Source of the DNA: Algoriphagus sp. PAP.12
Lineage (GTDB): Bacteria > Bacteroidota > Bacteroidia > Cytophagales > Cyclobacteriaceae
NCBI RefSeq assembly: GCF_026652115.1
Contig: NZ_JAPPSQ010000019.1
Location: forward strand, 16,829 to 80,828
Direction of reading: 5' to 3'
Length of the DNA: 64,000 nt
Of this stretch, positions 45,573-54,466 are shown one piece after another (the stretch's first letter is position 1; each line of letters begins with the position of its first letter). The translations under genes and the position numbers were made by a program. The notes beneath the pieces were generated by a model, which saw only the letters and a list, made by a program, of their open reading frames with translations, ran no database searches and was not told where the DNA came from.

Positions 45573-46022
45573 TTAAGGCTTCCAGACCATCTCAATATGC
45601 TCAATCCCATCCTCATCATATGTGTCTCCCTCTGCCACAAAACCCAAGGAAGAATAAAAGCCTAAGGCATAGGTTTGAGCTCCAATTCGAATGGGGCCAG
45701 ATCCAAAAATAGCTTGACATTGTTCAATGGATTTTTCCATCAAAACTCTACCATACCCTTTTCCTCTTGCAGCCGGAGAAGTCACTACTCTTCCTATCGC
45801 AATTTCTTGATAAGATAAACCTGTTGGCACCAAACGGGTATAACCGACCATTTCTTCTCCTTCCCAAAGCATCAAATGATGGCATTTCTGGTCCTTATTA
45901 TCCTGATCCAGGAAAACGCAGTTTTGTTCCACCACAAAGACTTCTGATCTCAATCGAAGCAATTCATATAGTTCCACATTGCTCAATTCAGAAAAGGACT
46001 TAACAGTAAAAGTTGGGTTCAT
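45573..46022 (-). CDS. GNAT acetyltransferase of the ElaA type
   Basis: A 149-residue N-acetyltransferase. ElaA hallmarks: LYELLRLRSEVFVVEQNC at residues 18-35, then RVVTSPAARGKGYGRVLM with the acetyl-CoA pyrophosphate loop (Q/RxxGxG/A as RGKGYG), and a C-terminal YSSLGFVAEGD. The acceptor is unknown. Confidence 0.88.
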   Translation of the reverse strand: MNPTFTVKSFSELSNVELYELLRLRSEVFVVEQNCVFLDQDNKDQKCHHLMLWEGEEMVGYTRLVPTGLSYQEIAIGRVVTSPAARGKGYGRVLMEKSIEQCQAIFGSGPIRIGAQTYALGFYSSLGFVAEGDTYDEDGIEHIEMVWKP

Positions 46023-46466
46023 GGACTTTAATTTTCAAATGGGAAGCTAATATCATTTGGATTGATGGTTAGTCCAAATTTTTAGCAAGAAGGAATTCTG
46101 CCCCAAATTCAAATATGCGAATAACAGTGAATAGAGATCCCGATAAGAATACCGGGAGAGATTCGAGATTCTGATAATTTCCCGCCCGATCCCTGTCCTC
46201 ACGGATCTTTAAATCTAAGGATTAGAGATTCTGATAATTTTATTGTAGTCAGGAGATTTGATGCCCTTAAATCGGAATTTGCAAAACGTAAATCCATTTT
46301 TACCACAGAGCCACAGAGAACTCGGAGGTTTCACAAAGGTATTCTTGCTCGTAGATCGGATATCGTAAATCCTAAATCCGTTTTTGCCGCAGAGACCCTA
46401 GAGATATTCATGATTGATCCACGATATTCATCGGGATTGTCTATTGATCATTGGTCATTGATCATT
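46023..46466. repeat. 444-base intergenic region of decayed direct repeats
   Basis: A 16-base unit gagattctgataattt occurs at about 46165 and again exactly 60 bases later at about 46225. Two variants of taaatccatttttaccacagag lie at about 46288 and 46374, each followed by a cacagaga-like part. The segment gatccacgatattcatcgggattg at 46415-46439 returns with one mismatch at 47854-47879. No gene is visible, and no transposase. This looks like the decay product of dispersed intergenic repeats. Confidence 0.55.
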
Positions 46467-46862
46467 TCACCCTTCTCCCCAAGTAACTACCATTCCTTTG
46501 ATGGATTCTCCTATTTTTCCAGGATCCTTTTCCAAGACCGCTATTCCCAAAACCAAAATAGCTGCAGCAATATTGAGGCCTTTCTGGATATTCTTGAGGT
46601 TTTTGATCGTCCCCTTTATATCACTTGTTACCTGATTGATGGTATCTAACGATTCGGTAACTTCATTCATGATCAGACTTGTGGCAAAGGCCAGGATTTG
46701 CTCCCCGAACTCCAAACTTTTGGACCTTGCATCACTTAAAACCTGGTGATTTTCCTTACTTAAAGAATCCCAATTGGCAACTCTAAAATCCAGCAAAGCC
46801 GTGGAAAGCATGAAAAAGTTATCCGAAAGTTGTTTAGCCTGTTCTGATGTCAAATTAGCCAT
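46467..46862 (-). CDS. small helical protein with one membrane segment
   Basis: A 131-residue helical protein with no signal peptide and one hydrophobic stretch near residues 96-112 (LNIAAAILVLGIAVL). The rest is a helical bundle with polar face (NHQVLSDARSKSLEFGEQIL). No family recognised. It lies four bases after the lipoprotein gene at 46867 and forms a two-gene unit with it. Confidence 0.6.
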   Translation of the reverse strand: MANLTSEQAKQLSDNFFMLSTALLDFRVANWDSLSKENHQVLSDARSKSLEFGEQILAFATSLIMNEVTESLDTINQVTSDIKGTIKNLKNIQKGLNIAAAILVLGIAVLEKDPGKIGESIKGMVVTWGEG

Positions 46863-46866
46863 ACTT

Positions 46867-47727
46867 TCATTGATTTAGTTTATTAAACTCAGTGTTCAAA
46901 ACTTGAATTTCTGAGGAATAATCCATCAGATCTACCGCAAGGTCTTTGAGAGAAAGTTTATCTCTTTTATCATACAAAACCTGATGACCATCAGCTATTT
47001 CATGAAGGCTTTTTGCGTAGATATCAATCATCTTTTCTAGTCGGTTTATTTCCAAAAGAGCATTGTAATAATCCTCCCCTGCTTTTCGCTTTTCAAAGTC
47101 TGATTCCAGGGTATTGTTCAATTTCAACTCAATGAAATTTCCATAAAGTCGCTCTTTTTTGAACTGCAGTTCTCCTTTCAAATTAGCCTGAACAATCTGT
47201 TCAAACTTCTTCAATAAAACTTGAAGAGGATCATTGGCCTTCTCAATATAGGAGGCAATTTTCCGACGACGGTAAAAGTCCGTTGTGGAGCGAAGTAGTG
47301 TGTTTGAAAGGGCTGAAAAAGCGCCTACAACAGATTCATCAATGGATACAGGCCCTAGCTGTTGAGCTGTCAGGGCCCCAGTCAAATCATTGGTTCGATA
47401 AGTGGTCAGATTATTCTGAGCCAATTCACCTAAACCCAATAGGTAGCCATTGATGGTAGAATAAATCACCTGAGTCACACTATCCGCTGAAATGAAATCT
47501 CCACACTCGCATTCCAATTCACGTTCTAACTGAAATTCATGTACGGCAATTTCAAAGCATCTATCCTGACAGTGATCCAAAAAGGTATAGTGAATTTCTT
47601 CAAACTGCTGAAGACCCGTGGATGAGGTGTTTGAGAAACCCTGAACTGTTTTCAAATTGACACAAGAGAATATTGAAAAAGGCGCTAATAGAAATAGTAG
47701 GTTTTTAAGAATTAAAAATGATCGCAT
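46867..47727 (-). CDS. coiled-coil-rich lipoprotein of unknown function
   Basis: A 286-residue lipoprotein (LLFLLAPFSIFSC, Cys22). The mature part is largely helical, with several cysteines early on (DHCQDRCFEI, ECECGDFI) that could pair, and long charged helices later (LLEINRLEKMIDIYAKSLHEIADGH). No family is recognised. It precedes the small helical membrane protein by four bases; together they may form an envelope complex. The function is unknown. Confidence 0.6.
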   Translation of the reverse strand: MRSFLILKNLLFLLAPFSIFSCVNLKTVQGFSNTSSTGLQQFEEIHYTFLDHCQDRCFEIAVHEFQLERELECECGDFISADSVTQVIYSTINGYLLGLGELAQNNLTTYRTNDLTGALTAQQLGPVSIDESVVGAFSALSNTLLRSTTDFYRRRKIASYIEKANDPLQVLLKKFEQIVQANLKGELQFKKERLYGNFIELKLNNTLESDFEKRKAGEDYYNALLEINRLEKMIDIYAKSLHEIADGHQVLYDKRDKLSLKDLAVDLMDYSSEIQVLNTEFNKLNQ

Positions 47728-47853
47728 ATATCAAGATTTTGAACGAAACCTGTTCTAAAAATATCTGAGAATCAAGATATAAAATTTCGAATATAAATGC
47801 GAAAAAGGCCTGACATAAACCAAGACTTACTTATCTCCTTCAATATTGAATCC

Positions 47854-47879
47854 TGATCCACGATAATCATCGGGATTGA
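47854..47879 (+). repeat. second copy of the 24-base dispersed repeat
   Basis: gatccacgataatcatcgggattg here differs at one base from the copy at 46415-46439, about 1.4 kb away in the same orientation. Confidence 0.6.
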
Positions 47880-47954
47880 TCGTTTTCCAAATTCTAATTT
47901 CTCTTTTCGAATTTCTCAATTCTCCATTATTTTCGGGGCTTTATTAATTAACCT

Positions 47955-48833
47955 ATGACCTATACACTAGAATCAGATTCTCTTCAAATACAAATCAATC
48001 ATCGCGGAATGGAGATAAGCTCCATCAAAAACAAAGAAAACGAATTCGAGTATCTATGGCAGGGAGATCCTGCAGTTTGGGCTGGTCAAGCCCCAATACT
48101 TTTTCCGATAGTCGGAGCTCTAAAAGATGGTAAAACCAGCCATTTGGGTAAAGAATATCATCTTGACAAACATGGATTTATCCGAAACAATGAAAAAGCG
48201 AAAGTTGTCAAGCAGGATAAGAATTCCATTGTTTTCCAATTGAAATCAGATAATGAAACCTTAGCTGTTTATCCTTTCGAATTCATTTTTGAAGTAAGTT
48301 TTGAGCTGAAGCATAAATGCCTGAAAGTATCCCATTCTGTCACAAATTCCGGAAGTGAGGATATGTATTATTCAATTGGAGCACATCCGGCATTCATTTG
48401 TCCTATCGAGGGTGAAACCACTTTAAGCGAATATTCCCTGGGGTTTCCGGAGGTGGAAAATGATTGCACTTATCATATTCTTCCAGGAGGATTGATTGGA
48501 GATAAAAGCGACAAAGTCTTGGACAATAGTTCGACAATTCAGCTTCACGAACATATTTTTGATGGAGATGCTTTGATATTCAAACATCTAAAATCCAGAA
48601 GCATTACCCTGAACCATAAAGATCGAGGACCTTTAGTAGCCATGGAATTCAATGACTTTGACTATTTGGGAATTTGGGCAAAGCCTGGAGCGGCTTTTGT
48701 ATGTATTGAACCCTGGCTTGGCGTTGGTGATGCTGCTGATCATTCTGGAATCCTATCAGAAAAAGACGGAATCAGAAAGCTTTCTCCAAACCAAACAGAG
48801 GTTAAATGCTATACAATAGATGTTTTGGAATAA
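47955..48833 (+). CDS. aldose 1-epimerase-like protein (LacX type)
   Basis: A 292-residue beta-sandwich protein of the galactose-mutarotase superfamily. Landmarks: LWQGDPAVWAGQAPILFP, the YSIGAHPAFICP histidine segment, and CIEPWLGVGDAADH with the catalytic glutamate. It interconverts sugar anomers or binds a sugar in the cytoplasm. The gene is a single unit, in the same direction as the dodecin gene 183 bases later. Confidence 0.88.
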   Translation: MTYTLESDSLQIQINHRGMEISSIKNKENEFEYLWQGDPAVWAGQAPILFPIVGALKDGKTSHLGKEYHLDKHGFIRNNEKAKVVKQDKNSIVFQLKSDNETLAVYPFEFIFEVSFELKHKCLKVSHSVTNSGSEDMYYSIGAHPAFICPIEGETTLSEYSLGFPEVENDCTYHILPGGLIGDKSDKVLDNSSTIQLHEHIFDGDALIFKHLKSRSITLNHKDRGPLVAMEFNDFDYLGIWAKPGAAFVCIEPWLGVGDAADHSGILSEKDGIRKLSPNQTEVKCYTIDVLE

Positions 48834-49016
48834 TAAGAACTTATATACTAATATCCTTTCCTTTAAGTATTTATCGGCAACATATTCCACATTTTGGGTA
48901 AATTTTCTTACTTTTTAGTAATCCTAATTCTTTAAAACATCCGCTAATTGAAGTTTCTTCAATTGGCTTCGGATTTGAATTGTTAGGATTATGTTTCACT
49001 AACAACCCAAAATTTT

Positions 49017-49217
49017 ATGTCAATTGTAAAAGTAATCGAGGTAATTGCCTCATCGGAAAAAAGCATTGAGGATTCTATTCAAAAAGCAGTAACTGAGGTT
49101 TCCAAAACTGTCAGAAATATTGATTCAGTATATGTCAAAGATATCAAAGCCCATGTAAAGGATGGAAAAGTAATTTCCTATGGAGCTATTTGTAAAGTGT
49201 CCTTTAGAGTGGATTGA
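49017..49217 (+). CDS. dodecin family protein without the flavin residues
   Basis: A 66-residue protein clearly related to dodecins: VKVIEVIASSEKSIEDSI, then KTVRNIDSVYVKDIKAHV and ending CKVSFRV. In flavin-binding dodecins a tryptophan stacks on the isoalloxazine and a glutamine contacts it; by alignment to the M. tuberculosis sequence I know, S37 stands at the Trp position and G56 at the Gln position. A dodecamer with a different ligand, such as a metal ion, is therefore more likely. A terminator follows. Confidence 0.85.
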   Translation: MSIVKVIEVIASSEKSIEDSIQKAVTEVSKTVRNIDSVYVKDIKAHVKDGKVISYGAICKVSFRVD

Positions 49218-49239
49218 TTAGAGTCATTCGAATAAGAGT

Positions 49240-49271
49240 AAAAAACGCAGGTCTAGGTCTGCGTTTTTTAT
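49240..49271. terminator. bidirectional terminator between dodecin and the ArnT fusion
   Basis: aaaaaacgcag-gtctaggt-ctgcgtttttt is a perfect stem with A/T flanks. It ends the dodecin gene and, overlapping the stop at 49268, the convergent membrane gene. Confidence 0.85.
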
Positions 49272-51517
49272 TCTATCCTCAACAGCTTATAACCATCAAT
49301 TCTTCCCAGCTCTTTCCAAATTTTTCCACTCTGTAATTCAGGCATTTCCCTCCTTTCTTTCGCAAGCCAAATTCCTTTTTGATGACTTGGATCTTGAATC
49401 CAATTAGGATCTTCTTTGAGATTGATCAAGTACTCTTTCCATCTTTCATCCGGTTCAAATTGAACTTCTCGATTCAAGCCATCATCCCCATCGTAAATAG
49501 ATATAACATCCCTATCAGAATTGAACAAAATGGATGGAAGTCTTTTGTCAAAGATGACAACTCTCTCATCTGAAGGAGATACTTCATCGATTAGCTCTAC
49601 TACCCTTTTGGTATCATTGACCAAGCCTGGGTTAGCAGAGAAAAAATAGGAGGCAATCAGGGTCAAGCCAACAGTAAATACCAATGAGGAAAAAATAGCC
49701 CGGTTTTTAACCTGGATTCCTGTTTTCCATAAAGCCAACAAAATCGAGATCGTCAAAAACCAAATCAACCAAAACTTCATAGACAAAACTGCTCTTGGTT
49801 CGATCCAAGGAACCAAACAGAAACCTCCCCAAATCAACAAATGAAGTATTAATTGTGCTTTTTCCCATTTCATCTTAGAGTTGGTAGAAAGCTCTTCCCA
49901 AGAGTCCACGGCAACCAGAATCATCCCAGCCATCAATGGAAGAATATACAAGATCAATTTTGATTGACTTATCGAAAAGAAAACCAAAGAAACCAAAAAG
50001 CCAAACATTAAAACGGCGGTTTCTGTATTGGATTTCCAAAGCTTTTTTACCCGAGTCAAAATCAACAAAAACCAAGGGAAACTCAAAATCAAAAGGATCA
50101 CCCAATAGAAATAAAAAGGCTGTCCTCTCTTAAATGTATCAGAAGCAAATCTCTGCACAGTGTGTTTAAACAGGAAGTAATCCAAAAATCTTTGATCCTC
50201 GATATAGAGATAAATAAACCAACTGAAGCCGATACCTAGCATAACTAGCCAGCCAATTATTTGTGGCCACTTGAATTGAGGCTTTTTCCTCGCCCTGATC
50301 CACCAAGCTAATTCTAAGGTGAAAGGAACAATCCAAACTACAGGTCCTTTGGTCAAAAAACCAAAGCCGTAGCAAATGAAACTTAACAGAGCAAAAAGTG
50401 GTCTTTTTTCATCGCGATATTTCCAATTGAAATAAATACCTGCCAATACCCAAGTGGTCAAAAACATATCTGTGGTCAATCCACGTGCTCCAATTATTAG
50501 CAATGGACAAGCTGCATACAGTATAGCAGACAAGAGAGCCTTTCGTTTGTCTTTAAAGGCAAGCTGAGCCAAAAAATAAGCCAATACGATCTGAATCAGA
50601 GCAGATATCTGTAAGAAAAATCTGGCTGAAAAAGGAGAAATCCCGAAGATTTTATAGGATAATGCAGTCAGCCAATAAGTAAAAGGAGGTTTATGATAAT
50701 GATGAATCTCCATCAATTTTGGATGAATCCAGTCTCCGGATTCAAACATTTCCTTGCCAATTTGAGCGTATCTGGCCTCACTACTTTCAGTAACGGACCA
50801 AGCTCCCAAATTAAAAAATAAGACCATGGCCATTAAAATCAAAAGAATGTAAATTCCGCTATCTTTTAGTTTCAATATCAAATCTCCCTTCTCTTTTTTT
50901 CCTGGCAGGTAAGCTAGCCACAAGTTTCTTAAGTATACTACCAAACCAAATGATTGACCTATAAATAAAACTGCATCCTTTCTTACGATTGCATAGATCG
51001 CAATGATCAAAGCTCCGATTATTGAAACGATCCAAAATGAATTTGGGAAGACAGACTCTTTTTCCTTTTCTGAAACAAGCCATTGAATCACAAATCTAGC
51101 TGTAAATATCACCTGCCCAATGCTTCCCCAAGTCAGCAGGATTACATCCATTTCCGGATTGTTTAATAGTCTGAAAAAATCATTTTCCCTGAAGCCAATC
51201 AAATAGGTGAAAAAGAACACCGGAAGAATCAAAAACAAAACTCTAAAGGGACTTGGGAAGAGTTTCCATGAGTTTTTCAGCTGTAGATTCCTGATGTAGA
51301 TATAGTAACCTATGAGCTGACCAACAACAATAATCATATCATGTCTGAAAGTCCCATAAACCATCAAAAGCAAGGATGCAAATAAACTCAGTTGCCAAAA
51401 AATAAGCGGGTTGGCTACTTTTCCTGACTTCTCGGTTTTGACAAATTGGATCAAGAATCTGGCAGAGAACATTCCCTGAGCCAAAAAACCAAGTCCCAAT
51501 AATACCATTGGATTCAT
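49268..51517 (-). CDS. fusion of two LAB_N domains with an ArnT/GT39-like glycosyltransferase
   Basis: A 749-residue polytopic membrane protein. Residues about 1-90 and 125-205 are two copies of the lipid-A-disaccharide synthase N-terminal (LAB_N) domain: compare GLGFLAQGMFSARFLIQFV with WGSIGQVIFTARFVIQWLV, and GQLIGYYIYIRNLQL with GQSFGLVVYLRNLWL. From about 220 an ArnT-like GT-C transferase follows: SVTESSEARYAQIGKEMF, an HHYHKPPFTYWL loop and about ten helices, then a periplasmic tail. ArnT-type enzymes move a sugar from undecaprenyl phosphate to lipid A. The LAB_N pair might flip or hold the donor (inference). Confidence 0.85.
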   Translation of the reverse strand: MNPMVLLGLGFLAQGMFSARFLIQFVKTEKSGKVANPLIFWQLSLFASLLLMVYGTFRHDMIIVVGQLIGYYIYIRNLQLKNSWKLFPSPFRVLFLILPVFFFTYLIGFRENDFFRLLNNPEMDVILLTWGSIGQVIFTARFVIQWLVSEKEKESVFPNSFWIVSIIGALIIAIYAIVRKDAVLFIGQSFGLVVYLRNLWLAYLPGKKEKGDLILKLKDSGIYILLILMAMVLFFNLGAWSVTESSEARYAQIGKEMFESGDWIHPKLMEIHHYHKPPFTYWLTALSYKIFGISPFSARFFLQISALIQIVLAYFLAQLAFKDKRKALLSAILYAACPLLIIGARGLTTDMFLTTWVLAGIYFNWKYRDEKRPLFALLSFICYGFGFLTKGPVVWIVPFTLELAWWIRARKKPQFKWPQIIGWLVMLGIGFSWFIYLYIEDQRFLDYFLFKHTVQRFASDTFKRGQPFYFYWVILLILSFPWFLLILTRVKKLWKSNTETAVLMFGFLVSLVFFSISQSKLILYILPLMAGMILVAVDSWEELSTNSKMKWEKAQLILHLLIWGGFCLVPWIEPRAVLSMKFWLIWFLTISILLALWKTGIQVKNRAIFSSLVFTVGLTLIASYFFSANPGLVNDTKRVVELIDEVSPSDERVVIFDKRLPSILFNSDRDVISIYDGDDGLNREVQFEPDERWKEYLINLKEDPNWIQDPSHQKGIWLAKERREMPELQSGKIWKELGRIDGYKLLRIE

Positions 51518-52251
51518 GAAATAAGGGGCCTTTGTTCATGACTAATTTCAGAGCTTTTAGGAAGAGAAAGTCTCCGTTTTTTCATCCACCTGACTGCAAA
51601 CATATCCATAATAGGTCCAAATAGACGATTATTGAAACCAAACTTACTCTCGCCAGAAATCCTAGGAAAATGATTAACAGCAATTTCTTTGACTTTTCCA
51701 CCCTGGATCTGGATTAAAGCCGGAAAAAAGCGGTGCATTCCTTTAAAAGGACTTAATTTTTTAGCTGACTTTGTTTGAAGGATCTTGAGTGGACATCCAG
51801 AATCTCTTACTCCGTCCTTCAAAACCCAATTTCGAAAGCCATTTGCAAAGGAAGATGTTTGCCTTTTTACCCAAGTGTCCTTTCGATTAGCTCGATAACC
51901 TGTCACCAATTCATAGTCCAACCTAAAAGCTTCCAATTTCAAAAAATCCATAGGATCTGTCTGCAAATCTCCATCAATATAGCCTACCCATTTGGAATTT
52001 ACATATTGAAAACCAGTATACAATGCTGCACTTAAGCCACAATTTTTGGAAAAAGAAATAAAATTAAACTGTGGATTATCTCTACAGATTTCGATAATTT
52101 TTTCTAGGCTATTATCAGTCGAACCATCATTGACCAATAAAATTTCAACCTCAAGATCAGTTTCATTGAGATAGGATTCGAATGCTTGGGGTATTCTATC
52201 TATTCCCTCTTCCTCATTGAAAATAGGGATTAGAATTGTTAAATCTGACAT
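51514..52251 (-). CDS. polyprenyl-phosphate sugar synthase-like GT2 (DPM1/ArnC type)
   Basis: A 245-residue GT-A transferase starting MSDLTILIPIFNEEEG; the longer frame to 52290 adds an unlikely tail. It has VNDGSTDNS, the GYIDGDLQTDP DxD region and a SGESKFGFNNRLFGP motif, typical of dolichol-phosphate mannose synthase relatives that lack the C-terminal membrane helices. It would make the polyprenyl-phosphate sugar donor used by the next gene, with which it shares a four-base ATGA overlap. Confidence 0.88.
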   Translation of the reverse strand: MSDLTILIPIFNEEEGIDRIPQAFESYLNETDLEVEILLVNDGSTDNSLEKIIEICRDNPQFNFISFSKNCGLSAALYTGFQYVNSKWVGYIDGDLQTDPMDFLKLEAFRLDYELVTGYRANRKDTWVKRQTSSFANGFRNWVLKDGVRDSGCPLKILQTKSAKKLSPFKGMHRFFPALIQIQGGKVKEIAVNHFPRISGESKFGFNNRLFGPIMDMFAVRWMKKRRLSLPKSSEISHEQRPLIS

Positions 52252-52858
52252 GATGCTCTTAGAGAAACAATTTGAAAAGTAGCTATTCAAAATTAGCGAA
52301 CTAAATCATTTCTCTTAATTTTCTCTTAAGATTATAGATATCTAATTTTTCATTTTCAATAATATGAATATCCGTTTTTGCACAACTGGTTAAATTCCCT
52401 TTGTTTACAAGTGACGGATGACCCCAGCCCAGCTGCAGGCGGGGATGACGGGTGACCGAAGTTTGCAAGACTAGTACTTCAAAGCTACTTTTTAGCCGAT
52501 ACCTGATTAAACAGGTGAGATTGCGGATAATCTTATTCAATAAAAATCCAGATTAATCATTATAAGTATATTGAATCAATTTTACTTAAATTTTAAGGAA
52601 GAATAAATATGAATAAAGAAACAGGTTTCGCTGTAAAAAGCTATTTTTTCAAAATGACAAAATGTAAACATTTGGCCAGTTATTTATCTATTCGTTAACC
52701 AATGACTCAATCTTCCTACCACTCAACAAAAAAATAGACACTTTTTTGAATTTTTATAAAAAGAATTTAAACATCCTGTATTAATTTAAAGCATTCAATA
52801 GACAAAAAACCCTCCATTAAACGTTCAGATTACAAGACACAAATTCGGAGTAATAATT
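52252..52858. other. 607-base intergenic region with a GC-rich repeat
   Basis: Mostly AT-rich. At about 52411-52458 a GC-rich island reads gtgacggatgacccc-agcccagctgcaggc-ggggatgacgggtgac, with paired gatgac units and a cccc/gggg inversion. A 79-residue frame covers it but has no protein character. The remaining 400 bases before the small exported protein gene hold no gene or terminator I can support, and would contain the promoter of the efflux operon. Confidence 0.5.
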
Positions 52859-53194
52859 ATGAGGTTTCTCTTTCTGATTTTTCTTTTTACAGTAGGGATC
52901 ACCCCATTATCTGCCGATGAGTTATCGACAGAGTTCGTATTTGAACCATGCGTTCAGGAGAACGTGATAGAAGTTCTCCAACCATCTTCAGAAAGCATTT
53001 CTGCTCTAGTCAAAATTTTTAGGGCGACTCAAAAGAACAGATCAAGTGAGCGATTCCAAGATCCTTTGGATACATTCAAAGATTTGGGTCTCACATTCTT
53101 TCAGTGCAAAATCAGTTCAAGCTACTCTCCTGTAGAAGAAATTGATGAGTTTTCCAAAAGGATAAAAACTGCCATTAAGGCAAATGCTCCTTGA
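52859..53194 (+). CDS. small exported protein ahead of the RND operon
   Basis: A 111-residue protein with a clean signal peptide (FLFLIFLFTVGITPLSADE, cleavage around residue 20). The mature 90 residues hold two cysteines (PCVQEN and FFQCKISS) and no known motif. It lies 56 bases before the efflux adaptor gene, in the same direction, which suggests co-transcription. The function is unknown; a regulator or accessory factor of the pump is possible. Confidence 0.6.
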   Translation: MRFLFLIFLFTVGITPLSADELSTEFVFEPCVQENVIEVLQPSSESISALVKIFRATQKNRSSERFQDPLDTFKDLGLTFFQCKISSSYSPVEEIDEFSKRIKTAIKANAP

Positions 53195-53250
53195 TTAACC
53201 GGGTTTTTCAGCCCGCGATTAATTCAAATTCTATCTTAAATACCCTATAA

Positions 53251-54438
53251 ATGAAAACTAGTAAGCCCCTTGGTTTTTCCAGTAGGAAAAGCCTTGAATC
53301 CTATTTATCTATCCCAATCTTAGTATTGGCTTTTTTGACAGTTGTTTCTTGTCAATCCAATCCCAATAAGTCCAAAAAAAATAAGAAGGCATTGGAAATC
53401 CCAGTGCTGGCCTTGGAGCCAACCGATGTAGAAGTTCCTCAAACATATATCTGTGATATTCAAGCTGTTCAGTTTGTGGATGTCCGCTCTAAAGTTTCAG
53501 GATTTGTTGACAACATCTATGTCGATGAAGGTCAGTTCGTAAAAAAAGGCCAGTCTCTTTTTCAGCTTTCCAGTGAGGAATTTAATGAAATGGTCAATTC
53601 TGCTCGTGCCAATCTGATGAGAGCAAAAGCTGAGCAAAAAGCAGCATTGGTTGAAGTCGAAAGACTTCAAATCCTAGTAGACAAAAAAATCATCTCCCCT
53701 TCTGAATTGGAATTGGCAAAATCCAAAAAGGCAGTGACTGATTCGGAAATTGCTCAGGCTGAATCTCAGCTAAAAGCAGCAAGAACTGGGCTTTCTTATA
53801 CTACTGTCAAAGCTCCTTTTGATGGAATCGTGGATAGAATCCCTCATAAAATCGGAAGCTTGGTGGCTGAAAACGATTTATTGACATCTATCACTGATAT
53901 TTCTTCCGTTTTCGCTTACTACAAAGTCAATGAGAACGAATATTTGAACTTCATGAGAACCAAAATTGAAGATGGTTCAGCTGATGATTTGAATGAGCAA
54001 TTGACTCTGATTCTTTCCGATGGACAGATTTATCCTGATAAAGGTATTTTAGAAACTACCGAAGGTGATATTGAATCAGGTACCGGCTCCATTGGTTTCC
54101 GAGTGAGATTCCCCAATCCAAATCAGTTGATCAAGCATGGTGCTTCCGGTAAAATCCAGATGCTTTCCAAGCTAGAAGATGTGTATTTGATTCCTCAAAA
54201 GTCAACTTTTGAAATTCAAGACTTTACCTATGTGTACATGGTGGATGAGGAAAATGTGGTAAAAGTGAGAAGCTTTAAGCCAATCCAGCGATATGGCAAT
54301 TATTACTTGGCTGAAGGATTCAACCCAGGTGATAAGATTGTCTATGAGGGTATCCAGCAGGTTCAAGACGGAAGTTTGGTTGAACCAAAATCCATTGCGG
54401 CTGCTGATGTTTACCAAGATTTTGTAACTGTTCGCTGA
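53251..54438 (+). CDS. RND efflux periplasmic adaptor lipoprotein (MexA/AcrA type)
   Basis: A 395-residue membrane fusion protein: lipobox at VLAFLTVVSC (Cys28), biotinyl-lipoyl half-motifs (RSKVSGFVDNIYVDEGQFVKKGQ), a helical hairpin at about 105-165, the second lipoyl half YTTVKAPFDGIVDRI, and a beta-barrel plus membrane-proximal domain. It links the inner-membrane pump to the TolC-like channel. First gene of the three-gene efflux set, 28 bases before the pump. Confidence 0.93.
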   Translation: MKTSKPLGFSSRKSLESYLSIPILVLAFLTVVSCQSNPNKSKKNKKALEIPVLALEPTDVEVPQTYICDIQAVQFVDVRSKVSGFVDNIYVDEGQFVKKGQSLFQLSSEEFNEMVNSARANLMRAKAEQKAALVEVERLQILVDKKIISPSELELAKSKKAVTDSEIAQAESQLKAARTGLSYTTVKAPFDGIVDRIPHKIGSLVAENDLLTSITDISSVFAYYKVNENEYLNFMRTKIEDGSADDLNEQLTLILSDGQIYPDKGILETTEGDIESGTGSIGFRVRFPNPNQLIKHGASGKIQMLSKLEDVYLIPQKSTFEIQDFTYVYMVDEENVVKVRSFKPIQRYGNYYLAEGFNPGDKIVYEGIQQVQDGSLVEPKSIAAADVYQDFVTVR

Positions 54439-54466
54439 TTAGGCCAAACCACATTTAGTACCCACT

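Noticed and set aside
48961..48997. Promoter for the dodecin gene
   Set aside because: A TATGTTTC box is present, but no TTG lies at the right distance, so support is too weak.
52301..52540. 79-residue frame on the minus strand
   Set aside because: It covers the GC-rich gatgac repeat, has no domain, signal or ribosome site and looks like chance coding in a repeat.
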